Origin: Apostichopus japonicus
Taxonomy: Eukaryota > Echinodermata > Holothuroidea > Aspidochirotida > Stichopodidae
Assembly: GCF_037975245.1 (NCBI RefSeq)
Contig: NC_092579.1
Span: 3,992,001 to 4,056,000, forward strand
Direction: 5' to 3'
Length of the DNA: 64,000 nt
Under the pieces are notes generated by a model. It did not search any database and had not been told where the DNA came from. It was given only the letters and a program-made list of their open reading frames with translations. Positions 46,401 through 58,139 of the stretch are shown piece by piece (the first letter of the stretch is position 1; each line of letters begins with the position of its first letter). Position numbers and translations under genes: made by a program.

Positions 46401-49010
46401 ACACCCCAAAACAGCTAAGAAAATAAGTTATGAAAGAAAAACAATATTTGAAGCACAAGTGGCATGAAGATGCCACATTTAGACTTGCTCAAATCTTCAG
46501 CCTGTTATATGAAGGAACATTAAATCTCATTGATATCACTTAAAAAGGAATGAGCCTTTTTGTTTCAGTCATGACCTTCAGGTATTGCCTTCTCCTTAAC
46601 TTAAAACGTCATCTGTTGTAAAGCTTTAACGTTTTGTATCACTTTTCTGTATTCTGCAGAAGACTGGCGCTACTAAAGAAGAAAGCCGAACACAAGAAGA
46701 TAGAAAAGAATCTAGATCAGTTGGAAAAAGATTTTTTCACAGGTAGAACATAATATATTTAATGAAGTTCATGTAAAGATGATAAGTTATTTAAATTATA
46801 TCATATACATTTCTTTTTTAAATTCCCCCCCAAAAAATGCTCCAAGCAAGTTTCTGTTTTGAAAGTAATGGAGGTGATTGGTGACAAAAGGCTGCTGTGC
46901 TATTAATAATTTACCTGGTAAAGCAAGATCATGAAATTTTTGCACAATTGCAAAGAATTTTGAATCCACAGATTTGTAGTATTTTCATTATTCTACTGTC
47001 AACAGGATTCAGTAACATAAAACTTGCTTTAACAAATTCAAAACAATTCATTGTCCCCTGCTTTTAATTTGTTTAAATTTTATCATGATTTATATTAAAA
47101 CATGGAAGGAAATGTCTGTAAGTTTTACAAAGAGCTTTTAACCATATGTGCTATTATTAGGACATATGAACCCAGGCACTAAATAAAGTTGCAAAAGTTA
47201 AAAAATTTGTCAAACTGGTAATAATCTTGAAAACCACTACAGCAAGATAATGTCAATTCTGTTTTTGAAAAAATATCTTTGCAATGTCATGTTTTCTCTT
47301 TCTGGTACAGTCATTAAATCTAAAGAGATATTATGTTTGTGTAAAAGTTGGCCTGACATTTCGATCCTAGCAGGATCTTCTTCAGAGGCTGTATGACAAG
47401 TAACAGTATAACAGAAGGGACAAATACAAGCAGAGAATACAATACAGACATGTTGATGAGCAGGGTGAAACACAAAAGAGATAGATGTAAGAGGATTAGT
47501 AGACAAGGGATGGAGCGAAGAAAGAAACCAACAGGGGGAGGAGGAGAGGTAGGAGATAAACTGTAGAGAGACAAAGAGAGGACTAAGGGAAGATATTATG
47601 TTTGCAAAAGTTAACTGTATCAAGTTTTTACTATCAGTAATGTAAAGGTTACCCTCATATTTGTGCCTTCATATTCACTTCTAGAAAAAATTGCTTTTGG
47701 TGATGTGGCAAGATGTCCTCCACAGTTTACAGCCAAACCCAGAGGAGGGAAAGCCACAGAAAAGGTAAGTTTCAAACCAGAAAGAAGTTAATATGGCTCT
47801 TGATTGACATTAACTAGTGCTGCAAACTAAACAAAACACAACCTCTTGTCTGTTATTATGCGATAGATTAAGAATATTTCTATGTATGTATGTGGTGATA
47901 AAATGGTTCAGATGGATTCATTGTTTCTTGACAGTTCAAATGGTAGATTAATCACATATTACATATGGTATTGTTTTATAAACAACAAGAAATGGCTTGC
48001 AGTAGTATCACCTAAGGCTCAATATGTATAATTTTGATAAAGATACATATTGCCCGTTAGGCAACAAAGAATTTTTTTACTGACCATCAAATCACAAGTG
48101 ACCCACAAAGAGTACCTACTGCAACATGAAAACTTCATCTTAAGATCTTGTTGCTCTTAGCTCAAGATATTTAAATGTGACATACCTTAATTTGTAGTGT
48201 CCAATGAAACCGCCAAGTGTTCATGCTACTTTGGTTTAATCAGTGACATGCGCCCCTGGTATTCAAGGTGGGGTCGCTACCCCTGTTAGCGTCATCAAAC
48301 GATTTTGGAGGTTCATCAAAAACAAAGCAAAAACAAACTGAATTGCTGCTATTCGTGGCAAAGAAAAAGGTGGAAAGTCTTGAACATAAATTGCTTGAAA
48401 ACAAAAGTTGTAAATTTCAACACCCTTTGTGCAACTGAGCACCTTCATAGTCATATAAAACTTTTTCAAAAGGTGGAAAGTCTTGAACACAATTGCTTGA
48501 AAACAAAAGATGCAAATTTCAACACCATTTTGCAACTGTGCACCTTCATATTCATATTAAAAAGGTAGTGGTTACCTTCTCCCCATAAACCACCTTCCTA
48601 ACATCTGCGGGAGGGTTGCCAAGCTCAAGAAGGTGAAAACTGGGGTCAATAGGCCAAAAAAATGTTTGAATACGAGTGACCTCCATACTTTGGTAACTCT
48701 CTGATCAGATTCATCGTTGTTGGTTAAGTCATATGTTTCTCTTTTGGTAAGCCATTATTATTATTATTATTATGATTTATTTTTCTTAAATTTATAGAGC
48801 GGTAAGAAGCAACTTCATCTGAGTGCAATGCTATCAAAGAACGCTACTGCTCCTGCCAAACACCAAGAAAGCAGTTCCTCCAAGTACAAGAAACGGAAAG
48901 CCATGACTCTATACGAGAGGAAGGCGTTCGACGAGAAACAGAGTGCGGCTATAGAAGCCTACAGAAAAGTTAAAATGCAAAGGATGTCAGGAGGAGGGAA
49001 TCGAAGGTGA
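43435..49010 (+). CDS. CCDC137: CCDC137 homologue, six exons
   Basis: Exons 43435-43505, 44757-44935, 45105-45276, 46660-46742, 47685-47764 and 48798-49010 total 798 nt (265 residues); phases and GT/AG ends all agree. TAG lies in frame upstream of the ATG (43405-43407). The protein is very Lys/Arg-rich, with coiled-coil stretches (KKTKAEKKREKAEKRKIEI). Features shared with human CCDC137 (289 residues): a block around AFVQRVSSSANKKI, then IAFGDVARCPPQFTAKPRGG (human F-G-E-V-x-x-x-P-P-E-L-T-A-R-P) and a C-terminal AAIEAYRKVKMQR (human RAVQAYRALKQR). CCDC137 is a nuclear/nucleolar, RNA-binding, chromosome-periphery protein; a similar role is inferred. Confidence 0.88.
44050..44375. repeat. palindromic MITE-like repeat, copy A
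   Basis: The outer arms are imperfect inverted repeats: TATAGCACGGTATAGC..GAAAAGTTT..GTAATCGAC on the left, and the complement of TATAGCATGCTATCACG..AAAAAGTTT..ATAATCGAC on the right. The body matches 51190-51430 in opposite orientation. No clear target duplication was found. Located in intron 1 of CCDC137. Confidence 0.7.
45815..45842. repeat. G-rich tract in CCDC137 intron 3
   Basis: Runs of 3-9 G separated by single A over about 28 bp. It could form a quadruplex on the coding strand of the intron. No TIR was recognised next to it. Confidence 0.6.
45979..46245. repeat. 53-bp minisatellite, five copies
   Basis: The unit CATCAAATTCACTCATACTG, then CTACATGGTCTATGCTAACT and CTATGTTATATAT. Copies start at about 45979, 46032, 46085, 46138 and 46191, a constant 53-bp spacing. 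Intron 3 of CCDC137. Confidence 0.92.
47340..47580. repeat. dispersed-repeat-like block in CCDC137 intron 4
   Basis: GCCTGACATTTCGATCCTAG, then CAGGATCTTCTTCAGAGGCT, followed by a purine-rich stretch of GA/GAGG runs. I recognise this word as recurring in marine invertebrate repeats. The class is uncertain (Penelope-like 3' tail or SINE). The minus-strand open frame over it is not taken as a gene. Confidence 0.35.
48366..48562. repeat. tandem duplication of about 104 bp
   Basis: Two adjacent units share AAAGGTGGAAAGTCTTGAAC, AATTGCTTGAAAACAAAAG, AAATTTCAACACC, and GCACCTTCATA-TCATAT. Intron 5 of CCDC137, just before its last exon. Confidence 0.85.
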
Positions 49011-51698
49011 TGGATATTCATGACTGGTATATGGATGGAAGAGAAACGCATGTTATGCCCTTTACTGCAGAGGAAAGAGGATCAGATGGATGGAAACGAC
49101 CCCCATCAGAAGTAAAGGTTCCTAGCATCTGGGAGGCCGTGGGTTTACCACACACGTCAGTCAAGATTAAAGCATGTTGCTCTTTCGGTGTCATTCCCTG
49201 AATTTCTGCATCAAAAGTGATCCTCCAAATTATAAAAGAATTCTGCATTACAGTTAACCTGTTAATGGACAGTATTAAGTGGATTTAACAATTGAACTTG
49301 CTGCTGTAGCTTGGTGGAATGCCTGCATTCCAGGTGGATCATTAACATAAGTTAGAAACAAATGGGGATGAAGAGCCAGACATTTAATGCAAACCAGCTA
49401 TTGATGCAATTGACCATAAGGAGACAAAGGGTTACAGCCTGCAGGTGGAACGGGCTGTAACCCAAACTGAAACTTTTGCGCCAGTTTTACCAAATAAGGG
49501 TAAAGGCATCTTTAGTATTTTTTAAACCTAAACTTAAAATTTGAGTAATTGTGAAGATTGCATAAAGACAATAAAAGAGGAAAAAAGGAAAGTGAGCACA
49601 TACTTCCGTTTACCGACCCCCGAAATATTGCATGGGCCATTTGTCAATTGCGTCTCATGGATTGTATAGTGTTATGTATAATCCATAGAGAGGTTTCCTT
49701 TGTTCTTGTCACGTACATTTAAAGGAGTGTTTGCACCTCATCATTGATAGATTTCTTAGCAGAACGTTTTACTTTAATGTATTCTATATGATATTGTGCA
49801 ACCTAAAATGGTTTTAACTCCCAGTGGATCCCTCTCTATGTGTATTTCTATGTATCTCTGAGTGATTAAAAGTAGCCTTACTAGACAGGGGGCCGGTCTG
49901 GCAGTATCAACAGGAAAAATTTGGAAAGCCATAAACCAAGTATGCAAAAAATTTTATCAAGATTAGGTTCTTAGGAATACTATTTAAACGACACTATTTA
50001 AGCAAGAGATCAAAAGAAAATAAGTTGGAAAATGTTAACATATTTTATTAGGAGAACTTTTGGCTTAAGCTAGAATTAGATTTGAAGCAGGGACCTTGAT
50101 GGTTATTTCTGACCAGCACTCGCATCCTAAGTTAATATGGGCAGCTTCTTAATGTAGAATGGATGGCACAAGGGTATGGTGTGCAACAAGGCTGTATTCC
50201 TGGTCTCACTGTTTCAAATCTAATTATGATTTATATCGTTTTATTCTATTAAACTGATATTTATGATGCAAGATCTCATTTAAACTTTTTTTGAAGATTC
50301 TCTAGGTTGTCATGGATTGTGTTGAATATGAGTTGCATTAAAATGACAACTGTTGAACACTTAACCTTCTATTTACAAATAAATATGTAAGTGAAAGCTA
50401 AACATCAAGTGTGTTTATTCTTTTGAGTATTTTCCCCTTCATTTTTAAGGCTTACAAGTTCCAATACCCCTCCCCCCCCCCACCTCCACCAGTATCCGCA
50501 CATCCATGGCACTCTTCTGTATCATGCTTGGATTAAATTGATATTACTATGTACGGTATCTGAACATTTTCATTGACCTCCACCCTAGCTGCTAGCAGCA
50601 AATATTTCACCTTTTAGTTTCGAATCTGCGTAATTTCTTAGAAAGAGACAAAGAATCGAAAGGAAAGCAAATTATGTGAAGACTTGTGTGTGTTCTGAAT
50701 CAAAATGAAAGAATCGTTCAATAGAACAGTTAGTGTTCTCAGAAACTTATATAGGATCGTGCACCCTCCATCAGATGAACTTCAAAAATTTCCACGGTCT
50801 CAGAATCTCAGTGAAGGTAAGCGTTAGCAATAAAAATGGCTTTAGTGTATTATGTAAAATCAAAGATATCGTTTCATATGATGTAGATTTTGGCCCTCAT
50901 AGTTTTGTCTCATTGGCAACTTGGCAAGTATGAAGCAGCTACAGAAATCGCCATTCATGAACATGATGCAAGTGTAGAATGTAAACCAATGCTAGTACTA
51001 GTTCCGCTAAATCTCCACAGTGCGTATCCACTATAAATGTCATACTCATAGACATGTGCAGGCACTCCCAACGATACGTTAAATTTTGAATGTGTGATAA
51101 AATATAAGCAGAAGGTTAGGCCGATCGACGACTCCAATTCTAAGTTCACAACATAACAAACTAAAATGTCAGCATTAATTAACCATCAATTAGTCTGCAA
51201 CGCCTGCCACATATTTTTCTTGTATCAACTAGGGTCTTTGGGTGAACACTGAATGATTAACTACACAGTAGACATGAACATATTTCAACAAAGTGTTGAC
51301 ACAAAGAGCCTTATAGTATGAAGAAGATATGCAGGCTAATTGTTGAGCCTGAGGTTGGTTTACAACTGTGGCAGGTCAATTATGTAATTGCAAGTCTTTC
51401 CTATCTATAGCATGCTATAATTAGAGCCAATAAAGCAGGTCTTTAAATCCCATTACCCTGTTTTCAAGAAGCAGATTCTGTGTCTATATTACACCTTATG
51501 GATACTTAAAATGTTTGCTAGACTTTTTGTAAGATTTTTTGCTGAATGGTTCAATGCTCAGTGAATTTTTGTTCCAATTTATTTGATTAATTCAACTTGC
51601 ATCAGAATTTATGGAAATAAATTTCAGTTGAGTTGTTTTAAATTGAAGTCTAATATTCTTACAGTACCAGTTTGATATGCTCCATGTTTACCTTTCAG
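49011..51698 (+). other. 3' UTR of CCDC137 and intergenic spacer
   Basis: Possible polyadenylation signals AATAAA lie at 49570-49575 and 50378-50383; the second is followed by a GTGTGTTTATTCTTTT element about 30 bp on. A sequence at about 50716-50816 ends at a good donor (GAAG/GTAAGC) and may be an upstream non-coding exon of the EEF2KMT gene. A repeat lies at 51190-51430. Confidence 0.35.
51190..51430. repeat. MITE-like repeat, copy B (inverted)
   Basis: Reverse-complement relative of 44050-44300: both have CTGCAA-GCCTGCCACATATTTTTCTTG, AACATGAACATATTTC, ATGCAGGCTAAT, TTTACAACTGTGGCA and ATGCTATAATT-type blocks in the same order. The second arm present in copy A is missing. About 300 bp upstream of the EEF2KMT start. 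Confidence 0.75.
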
Positions 51699-51735
51699 GA
51701 CATTCAAGACTACTGTGACACTTATCATGTAGAGG

Positions 51736-54700
51736 ATGGATCCTGAACAGCCAAATAGAACTGCTCAATTCAAAGAGGTTCAAGTCTGCTTTTTCCAAAA
51801 AGTGCCCGCTAAAGAAATCTTTAAAAAAGTCAGTGTGAGCAGAATTTTGCAAATTATAAGCAACAAATGTAAAATTTAGATTGCCAGATCTGGCTCATGG
51901 CTGTTCCGTTTGTAGCCTACATGTTTCCATCAGCCAAATTCATTGAACAAAAGTGAAAGGTATAATAAATTAAATAATGTATCCTTTCAATTTAGCACTG
52001 TAATTTACAGTGCTATGAATTCTATGTAACTGTTTTACCATAGATATATAGAAAACCAGTCTTCTCCAATTTAATACAAGACGTTTTATCACTTGATCAC
52101 CTGTACCCCAACTGGAATTCATTTTTACAGTATATATTTAAAGGAATGCATGACTCCACTGTTCATGTTTTCAAGTCTCGCCTTACCAACATACTTGGCT
52201 TTTTTTCTTCGCTACCATATTGTAAAACTCATATGCAGCTTGAAAGAAACAGGTTTATGTGAGTAATGGTAAAGATTAAACACACATTGACAATGGTTTA
52301 TTCATTACAGGAATCAGAATGGATGAAGAAATTAACAACCAGAGAACAAGAGGAAATTCTTCATTTGGTGAGTATTTGGTAGAAATTGTTCTCCCACTCT
52401 CCTGTCCAGTTTTCAGAAACAGCTCTCCCACCATCCTGTAAAGTTTATTGATACATTTTCCCACCCTCCTGTCCAATTATAGAAACAGTTCTCCCACCCT
52501 CCTGTAGAGTTTATTGACACAGTTTTCCCACCCTCCTGTCCAGTTTATTGAAACAGTTCTCCCACCCTCCTGTCCAGTTTGTGGAAGCAGTCCCCCCCCC
52601 CCGCCTGTCCAGTTTATAAAGCAGTTCTCCCACCCTGTCCAGTTTATTAAAAAGTTCTCCCACCCTCCTGTCCAGTTTATAGAAGCAGTTCTCCTCCCCC
52701 CCTGTCCAGTTTATAGAAGCAGTTCTCCCACCCTGTCCAGTTTATTAAAAAGTTCTCCCTCCTGTTCACCCTCCTGTCCAGATTATAGAAGCAGTTCTCC
52801 CTCCCCCCCCCCCTCGTTCCTGTCCAGTTTATAGGAGCAGTTCTCCCACCCTTCTCTCCAGTTTATATGAAAATTCCTCTTTTTAGATGTTAAGAATATG
52901 TACATTACATTATTATTGTTATTCAGATATGCCCATACAGTAGCTCATTTATCTTACTTATTCCTCTTCACCAGGTCAAACATTTTCCACAACTATCCCA
53001 TTCACATTCCCTGTCATATTTTTGGAAGCAGACAAATTGTTTCAGGAAATAATTTATCCAGTATCGCATCGCCCGACTGCTACAACAATTGGTCACGCTG
53101 CTTTAAAACTGTAAAGATCTATAGCAGTTTCTACACACTACACAGGAACTATAGTCTTGAACGAGAGAAATAATTCAGAACCTTTCCAAAATGCTACACA
53201 AAAATTTGAACACTAAATTATTCCCTGGGATTGTGCATATGAGAAAAGTTTAGAATTAAAGTTTGTTTGTAGTATAAAAATGTTGTTATTTTTGCACACT
53301 GTAACAGTTTATTTGTATATGCCTGGTGGTCCTAGACATAATAAGACCCTCATTAACTCTTGTCTCTGATTGTCTTTGATCCCCCACAATCCCTGATTCA
53401 GCTGGGTATGACATCCATATTAATGGTATTCATTTTTCTTTTGTCCCTTTCTCATCTTCTTAAAGCTGACCAGTGCCAAGTCTGGCTTTACTCAATTCTT
53501 TTATCTCCCTGCAGACTGTTCTATCCGAGATCAATGAAAACTTTCCTATAGCCTTGGAACACCAAAAGAAATTCTTGAAAGCATTTATTCAACTGGTAAG
53601 AAATATTGAATGATTTTGGGTGTGGGAAGAGTGTATTGTCAGGGCAGGGTCAGGACACTTTTGGTTTGGAAGCTAAAATTTGCAGTTTCAGATTTTGTGA
53701 CTCATCAATCAAGTTGAGTCGAGTCAGGAGTTTATCTGGCTTGAGTGATATCCTTGGTGGAGATGCTGTAGATAAAAAATTGTTTGCTATATGATAATCA
53801 GTGTATAATAGAAGTAATTAATTATGCATAACATATTTTGGGCTTCTTAGCACTTTCCATAGTGTTAGCAATACGGCAAGATGTCATTGTAAAACGTGCC
53901 GCTATGGATCTTGGGAATTATATTGCCATTTTACAATATTTTTTTAATACCCTACTATTCAGTAGGAAACAATTTTATTGTTTGTTTTAAATTACAAATT
54001 ACCTGATATTTGTAATGTATTAAGAGTTTTTAGATTTCCTGTCTAAATTTGACATTTTGTGTTACCGGATTACTCTGAAATATTTGTTCTTCTGTTCCAG
54101 ATGGAAGATGCCAATTTGGAGGTAGCAGATGCTTTATATGAATCCTATGCTGCTCTGATATCCTCCGTGACCATCCAAGAAGAGCTCCACTTCAAAACGT
54201 TTATTCTGGTAGGTACCAATTAGTAACTAGTTCTGAGCGGAATTATTTCAAGAGTACAACAACATGCGTATGAGTACAGTACCAGTGGAATTCTCCTTGC
54301 TATCAGTACAAGTACACCGCTCAATGCATGAGTACCAACACTGAATCTAACCATAATTTTATTTCCTTATTCATTATTCTAGGAAGAAGGTGGGATGTTG
54401 ACACTAGAAGAATCAACAAGGATGTTGTCTCATGGAACAACGGGACTACAGATCTGGCCTGCTGCTCTGTGGTTAGCTGAGTGGATATTAGAGAATCCCG
54501 ATGTCTTTGAAAATAAGTACGCCCTCTAAGCTACATTGATAGCATTTCTAGTATTGAATGGTAATATTTGTACTATTTCTTCATACCTGATATTGTTACC
54601 AGTCCTCAAAACATGATCACTTATGGTGTCCAAGAACTTAGCTTTTCAAACACACTTTTTTCAATATTTTGTAAATTTAGCCTGCATTAAAAAAAAAGAA

Positions 54701-56714
54701 GATTAGTTTGAAGGATCATTGATCTCATTGCATCCAACGTTTAGTTTGCTAAAATTTGCTTAAAGTTGTCAAAAGGTGTGGAGAGGGTGGGAGGTGGTGG
54801 TGGAGATAAGAAAATATGATATATTTGGTTATTGAGATTAATATTGAGACTAATGAGACAACAAACTTTCTAATTGAACAATATAAATTAATGAATTAAA
54901 TTATGATGATTAAATATATCCCTATTTCCATTTCTTTTAGATCTGTCCTCGAGTTAGGCTGTGGTGTAGGATTCACTGGATTATTCACTGCATTGACTTG
55001 CAATGTTCAACAGTACGTCTTCACAGATTGGCACAGAAAAGTTCTGCAGTCGCTATGCCGTAATCTGAATTTAAATTTGAAACAGAGACGAGATGCTAGG
55101 CTCTGCAGAAACTGTTTGGATAATTTTGATAATCCTGATTCTGATTCTGACATAATTTGTACAACATTGAGATATTCAGCTGACACTTTAAGCGTTGGAT
55201 CTTGTAAGCAATTGAAGAAATCTGGAAGAGATTGTGTTGAAAGATGGCAGGATTCCTCTAAATTAGAGAGCTGTAGTTGCAAATTAACTCTGGGCGAACG
55301 TAAAGACAAAAGAACTAAGGTTGATAAATCAAGTTATGGTCCAGAAGGAATAGAAATAACTGGGGGTGAAAACACTTCTCTTGATGGTATGGAGGAGGAG
55401 GAGGAGGAGGAGGAGGAGGATCTTCTGGAAGTCATCGGTGATGGCAAAGAGGATGGAGCTGGTGGAACTGTCCATTTAGCCTCCTTAGACTGGGAGCAGG
55501 CGGACTGTGAAGTCAAGAGATTTGTGAAGCCAGATGTTGTTTTAGCTGCTGGTAAGATCTATTCTCTGTGGTTTTGAAAGAAACTAACAAGTCATTTTAT
55601 AACAAGTTTAAAGGTACTATAAAGTGAGGAAGTGTACTCGGTGGTACAAGGACAGGAATTTGGTTTCGATTGTCAGTGTGGTAATCTAACTAACTCATTT
55701 ACAGTATGTAGGCCTAGATTAGACTATTTAATTTTTATGAGTGGTTGATTTACATGAAATTTCAACAGTTCACAGATGCAAATTGATGAATATCTATATA
55801 TATATTTAACAAAATTATGCATCATTCCAACAAGGACATGATCAATAAAATAGTCCCAAAGACAGAAACCGATGAAAGTTGTAAGTAAAAGACCTCTCTC
55901 TGTAAGTGCGATAGTTTGATGAGGTCTATAACCACAGAATGCTCATGTGTGTGTGAGTGACAGGACAAGAGTTATAGCACAAACAGTTGCTTTATGCCAA
56001 AATAACTCAAAACCAACATCTCTAACTTTCTTCAAAGATGTTATTTTTGAGCCAAAGTTATTACCTTCCTTGGCGGAGACGCTGAAAATGTTCCTTAACA
56101 ATCAAAGAGGAAATGAAGTCACTGCCTACATCGCTTCTTCTGTTCGAAACGAGGAAACTTTTGCTCATTTTCTGAGCGAAATAGGTGAGTGTTGTTCCTG
56201 GCTGCATGTAAAGCCAATATATGTGAGTGTCCACTGGGTCATCAGGAAAGGTTTTTAGATAACTCAAATGGAGAAAAAGTCTTGTTCTGATGTGGAAGCT
56301 CGCAAAAATTTCCTTTAGAAACCAGGCCAGTTGTTGAATGTGTTTTGCCCTCCTTTATGGTCTTGGAAGGTGGTTTAAGTTTACTGTATACAATTCCTGT
56401 GGCTTTTTATTCTTTGTATTTATTTGAACTACCAAACGAATTTCTAATTGTTGTAATCATACTGTATCAGCAGAAAGATAAATTTACTGAGAATCACCTC
56501 TCCCCTCCAATCCCCTTCCCACCCCCCCCCCCACTCCATAAAAATCAAACAAAATGGATTGACCAGAGTTCAGACTTATCAGCATTTGCAATGTTTTTTT
56601 TTTATAGATTCATCTGAAATTGAAGCAGAAGAAGTAAATGGTCCCTCGAAAGAAATATTCCATTTCGATAGATCCTGTCCTATGAAACTTCTGAAACTTT
56701 ACTCCAGAAAATAG
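51736..56714 (+). CDS. EEF2KMT: EEF2KMT (FAM86) eEF2-lysine methyltransferase homologue, eight exons
   Basis: Exons 51736-51834, 52311-52367, 53515-53595, 54101-54208, 54383-54516, 54941-55551, 56038-56184 and 56608-56714 total 1,344 nt (447 residues) with phases agreeing throughout. TAG lies in frame 6 nt upstream of the ATG; an acceptor at 51698/51699 shows that a 5' UTR exon precedes. The N-terminal FAM86 region (SHGTTGLQIWPAALWLAEWI, close to human SYGTTGLVTWDAALYLAEWA) is followed by the SAM-binding motif LELGCGVGFTG at about residue 163, a DWE..KPDVVLAAD motif, and AYIASSVRNEETFAHFLSEI near the end. The enzyme trimethylates a lysine of elongation factor 2 in the cytoplasm using S-adenosylmethionine. 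Odd feature: an acidic insert of about 110 residues after motif I makes it longer than human (330). Confidence 0.93.
52380..52870. repeat. 33-35-bp minisatellite, about 14 copies
   Basis: The unit TTCTCCCACCCTCCTGTCCA, then GTTTAT(T/A)GA(A)ACAG, with units shortened in places and C-runs of up to 10. It begins directly after the donor of EEF2KMT exon 2 and is intronic. Confidence 0.92.
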
Positions 56715-56867
56715 AAAAGGAAGCCGGATGCCTTCAGGCGAAGCTTACAGTATCAACATACCAGCAGACTGCATATGTGAGACTTGGATGGGATAAGAAA
56801 CTGGACAAAATCAAAGAAACTTCTGGCTAGAATGAGATTCAAACCAGTGATATCAGATCACAAGCGG

Positions 56868-57144
56868 TCGGTGATGTGGCCGAGTGGGTGAAGACGATGG
56901 CATTTGAAGCAATGAGGCTTCGCAATCGGGAAGTTCTGCGTTCGATCCCCGGCTGGGTCATAGTAAGGTGGGTTTTTTCATCCAAGGGCAATCTACGATT
57001 TTCCCCTCTGAAATTACTTTCTAAATTGAAAAGATTCCAAATTAGAGTTAAAATGTTGAATTGGAAGCCATGTGACATGTAAGTTGTAATCCAGTTGCCC
57101 TTGCGGGTTTCTCCCAAATAACTGGTGATTATTATTATTATTAT
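56868..57144 (+). mobile_element. tRNA-Ser/Leu-derived SINE with (ATT)n tail
   Basis: The head has an exact class II tRNA box A, TGGCCGAGTGG (about 56877-56887), and box B GTTCGATCCCC (about 56939-56949), the pol III promoter pair. The body matches 13858-14003, and the tail is (ATT)5. Unlike a real tRNA gene, the acceptor stem does not pair and the sequence runs on into a repetitive body. Confidence 0.85.
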
Positions 57145-57238
57145 GGGCTCTGCTTACTGAGATATCCAGTCCTCAGTTAGATGTTCCAATGCTTTGATAG
57201 TGTTGTACTCTACATTAGGTTATTTACATAAAAAATTA

Positions 57239-57244
57239 AATAAA
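57239..57244 (+). terminator. possible polyadenylation signal AATAAA
   Basis: About 525 nt past the EEF2KMT stop and beyond a SINE. If used, the SINE lies in the 3' UTR. Confidence 0.25.
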
Positions 57245-57796
57245 TAATTGTTTAAAACATTTTCATGTGGTATCTATTTTGTTAAGAATAATTTTTTAAT
57301 GATTGAATGAAATTCTTATCTCACAGTACCTGAGTCTTCCCTCTTAATCCCACTTACTCTGCCCCCATCCCCCCCCCCCCCCATCCCCACTTACAGCCAT
57401 ATTGAGATCTTGCCTATGAATAAGGCCTCTTTTCTTGTCATTGTTTTACTGTCTTTATCCATACAAAAGAATATTAATATATGGTAAACAAATTTCCTTG
57501 AAGGACATTTTGTGTGGAGGTTGCCTCTTTGCTTGACCTTTTTTTTTAAACCTTAAGTCTCCGTCGTGTAAGAGAAAAAGATGAGACTCGACTTAATATC
57601 TTATCAAATAACTGAATCTCATATTTTTGTAAGTTCTTGTATTGCCTTTGATTATTTTGGTTTTCCGCTTTAAATATGTCAAATTTTTAATCTCTTGGTC
57701 ATTGAGGGGGTTAATTCAATGATTAAATAACATTTTATTCCATGACTTCATGGTTTGTGACTTTTTTTTCCAAATCCAAGCTTAAAACTTTCATCT

Positions 57797-58137
57797 TTAT
57801 TAGCAAATATAATATAATACATCATGGAATCTAATTATTTTTTATAAATTTTTATGGACCTTATATAAGCAGTCATCTAAAGTGAATGTCATAAGTCTGT
57901 TGTTTTAAACCACAGACGTTCCTTGTGTTTTGGAGATGACAGTGTAATAATGTCCAAGTGTCATCTTATTAGAAAATATAACTTAATACATCATGGATTT
58001 CTGATTTTCGTATTTTCACTTTTATGGACTTTGTACATATGCAATCATCTAAAGTGAATATCAAAAGTCTGTAGTTTTAATCCACAGAAGCTCCTTGTGT
58101 GTTAAATAAAGATGACAGTGTAATAATGTCCAAGAAG
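57797..58137. repeat. tandem duplication of about 168 bp
   Basis: Two units share TATTAG(C/A)AAATATAA, AATACATCATGGA, TTTTATGGAC, CAATCATCTAAAGTGAAT, CCTTGTGT and GATGACAGTGTAATAATGTC in order. No coding potential is seen. Confidence 0.88.
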
Positions 58138-58139
58138 CG

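Noticed and set aside
47237..47623. A 128-codon minus-strand frame
   Set aside because: It is composed of the complement of purine-rich low-complexity DNA and a dispersed repeat word, with no protein-like middle, and lies in a CCDC137 intron.
55007..55516. Minus-strand frames opposite EEF2KMT exon 6
   Set aside because: Shadow frames; the Ser-rich stretch is the complement of the (GGA)n Glu run.
56871..56960. A functional tRNA-Ser/Leu gene
   Set aside because: Box A and box B are good, but the acceptor stem does not pair and the sequence continues into a repeat body and ATT tail shared with 13858-14003, so it is a SINE head.
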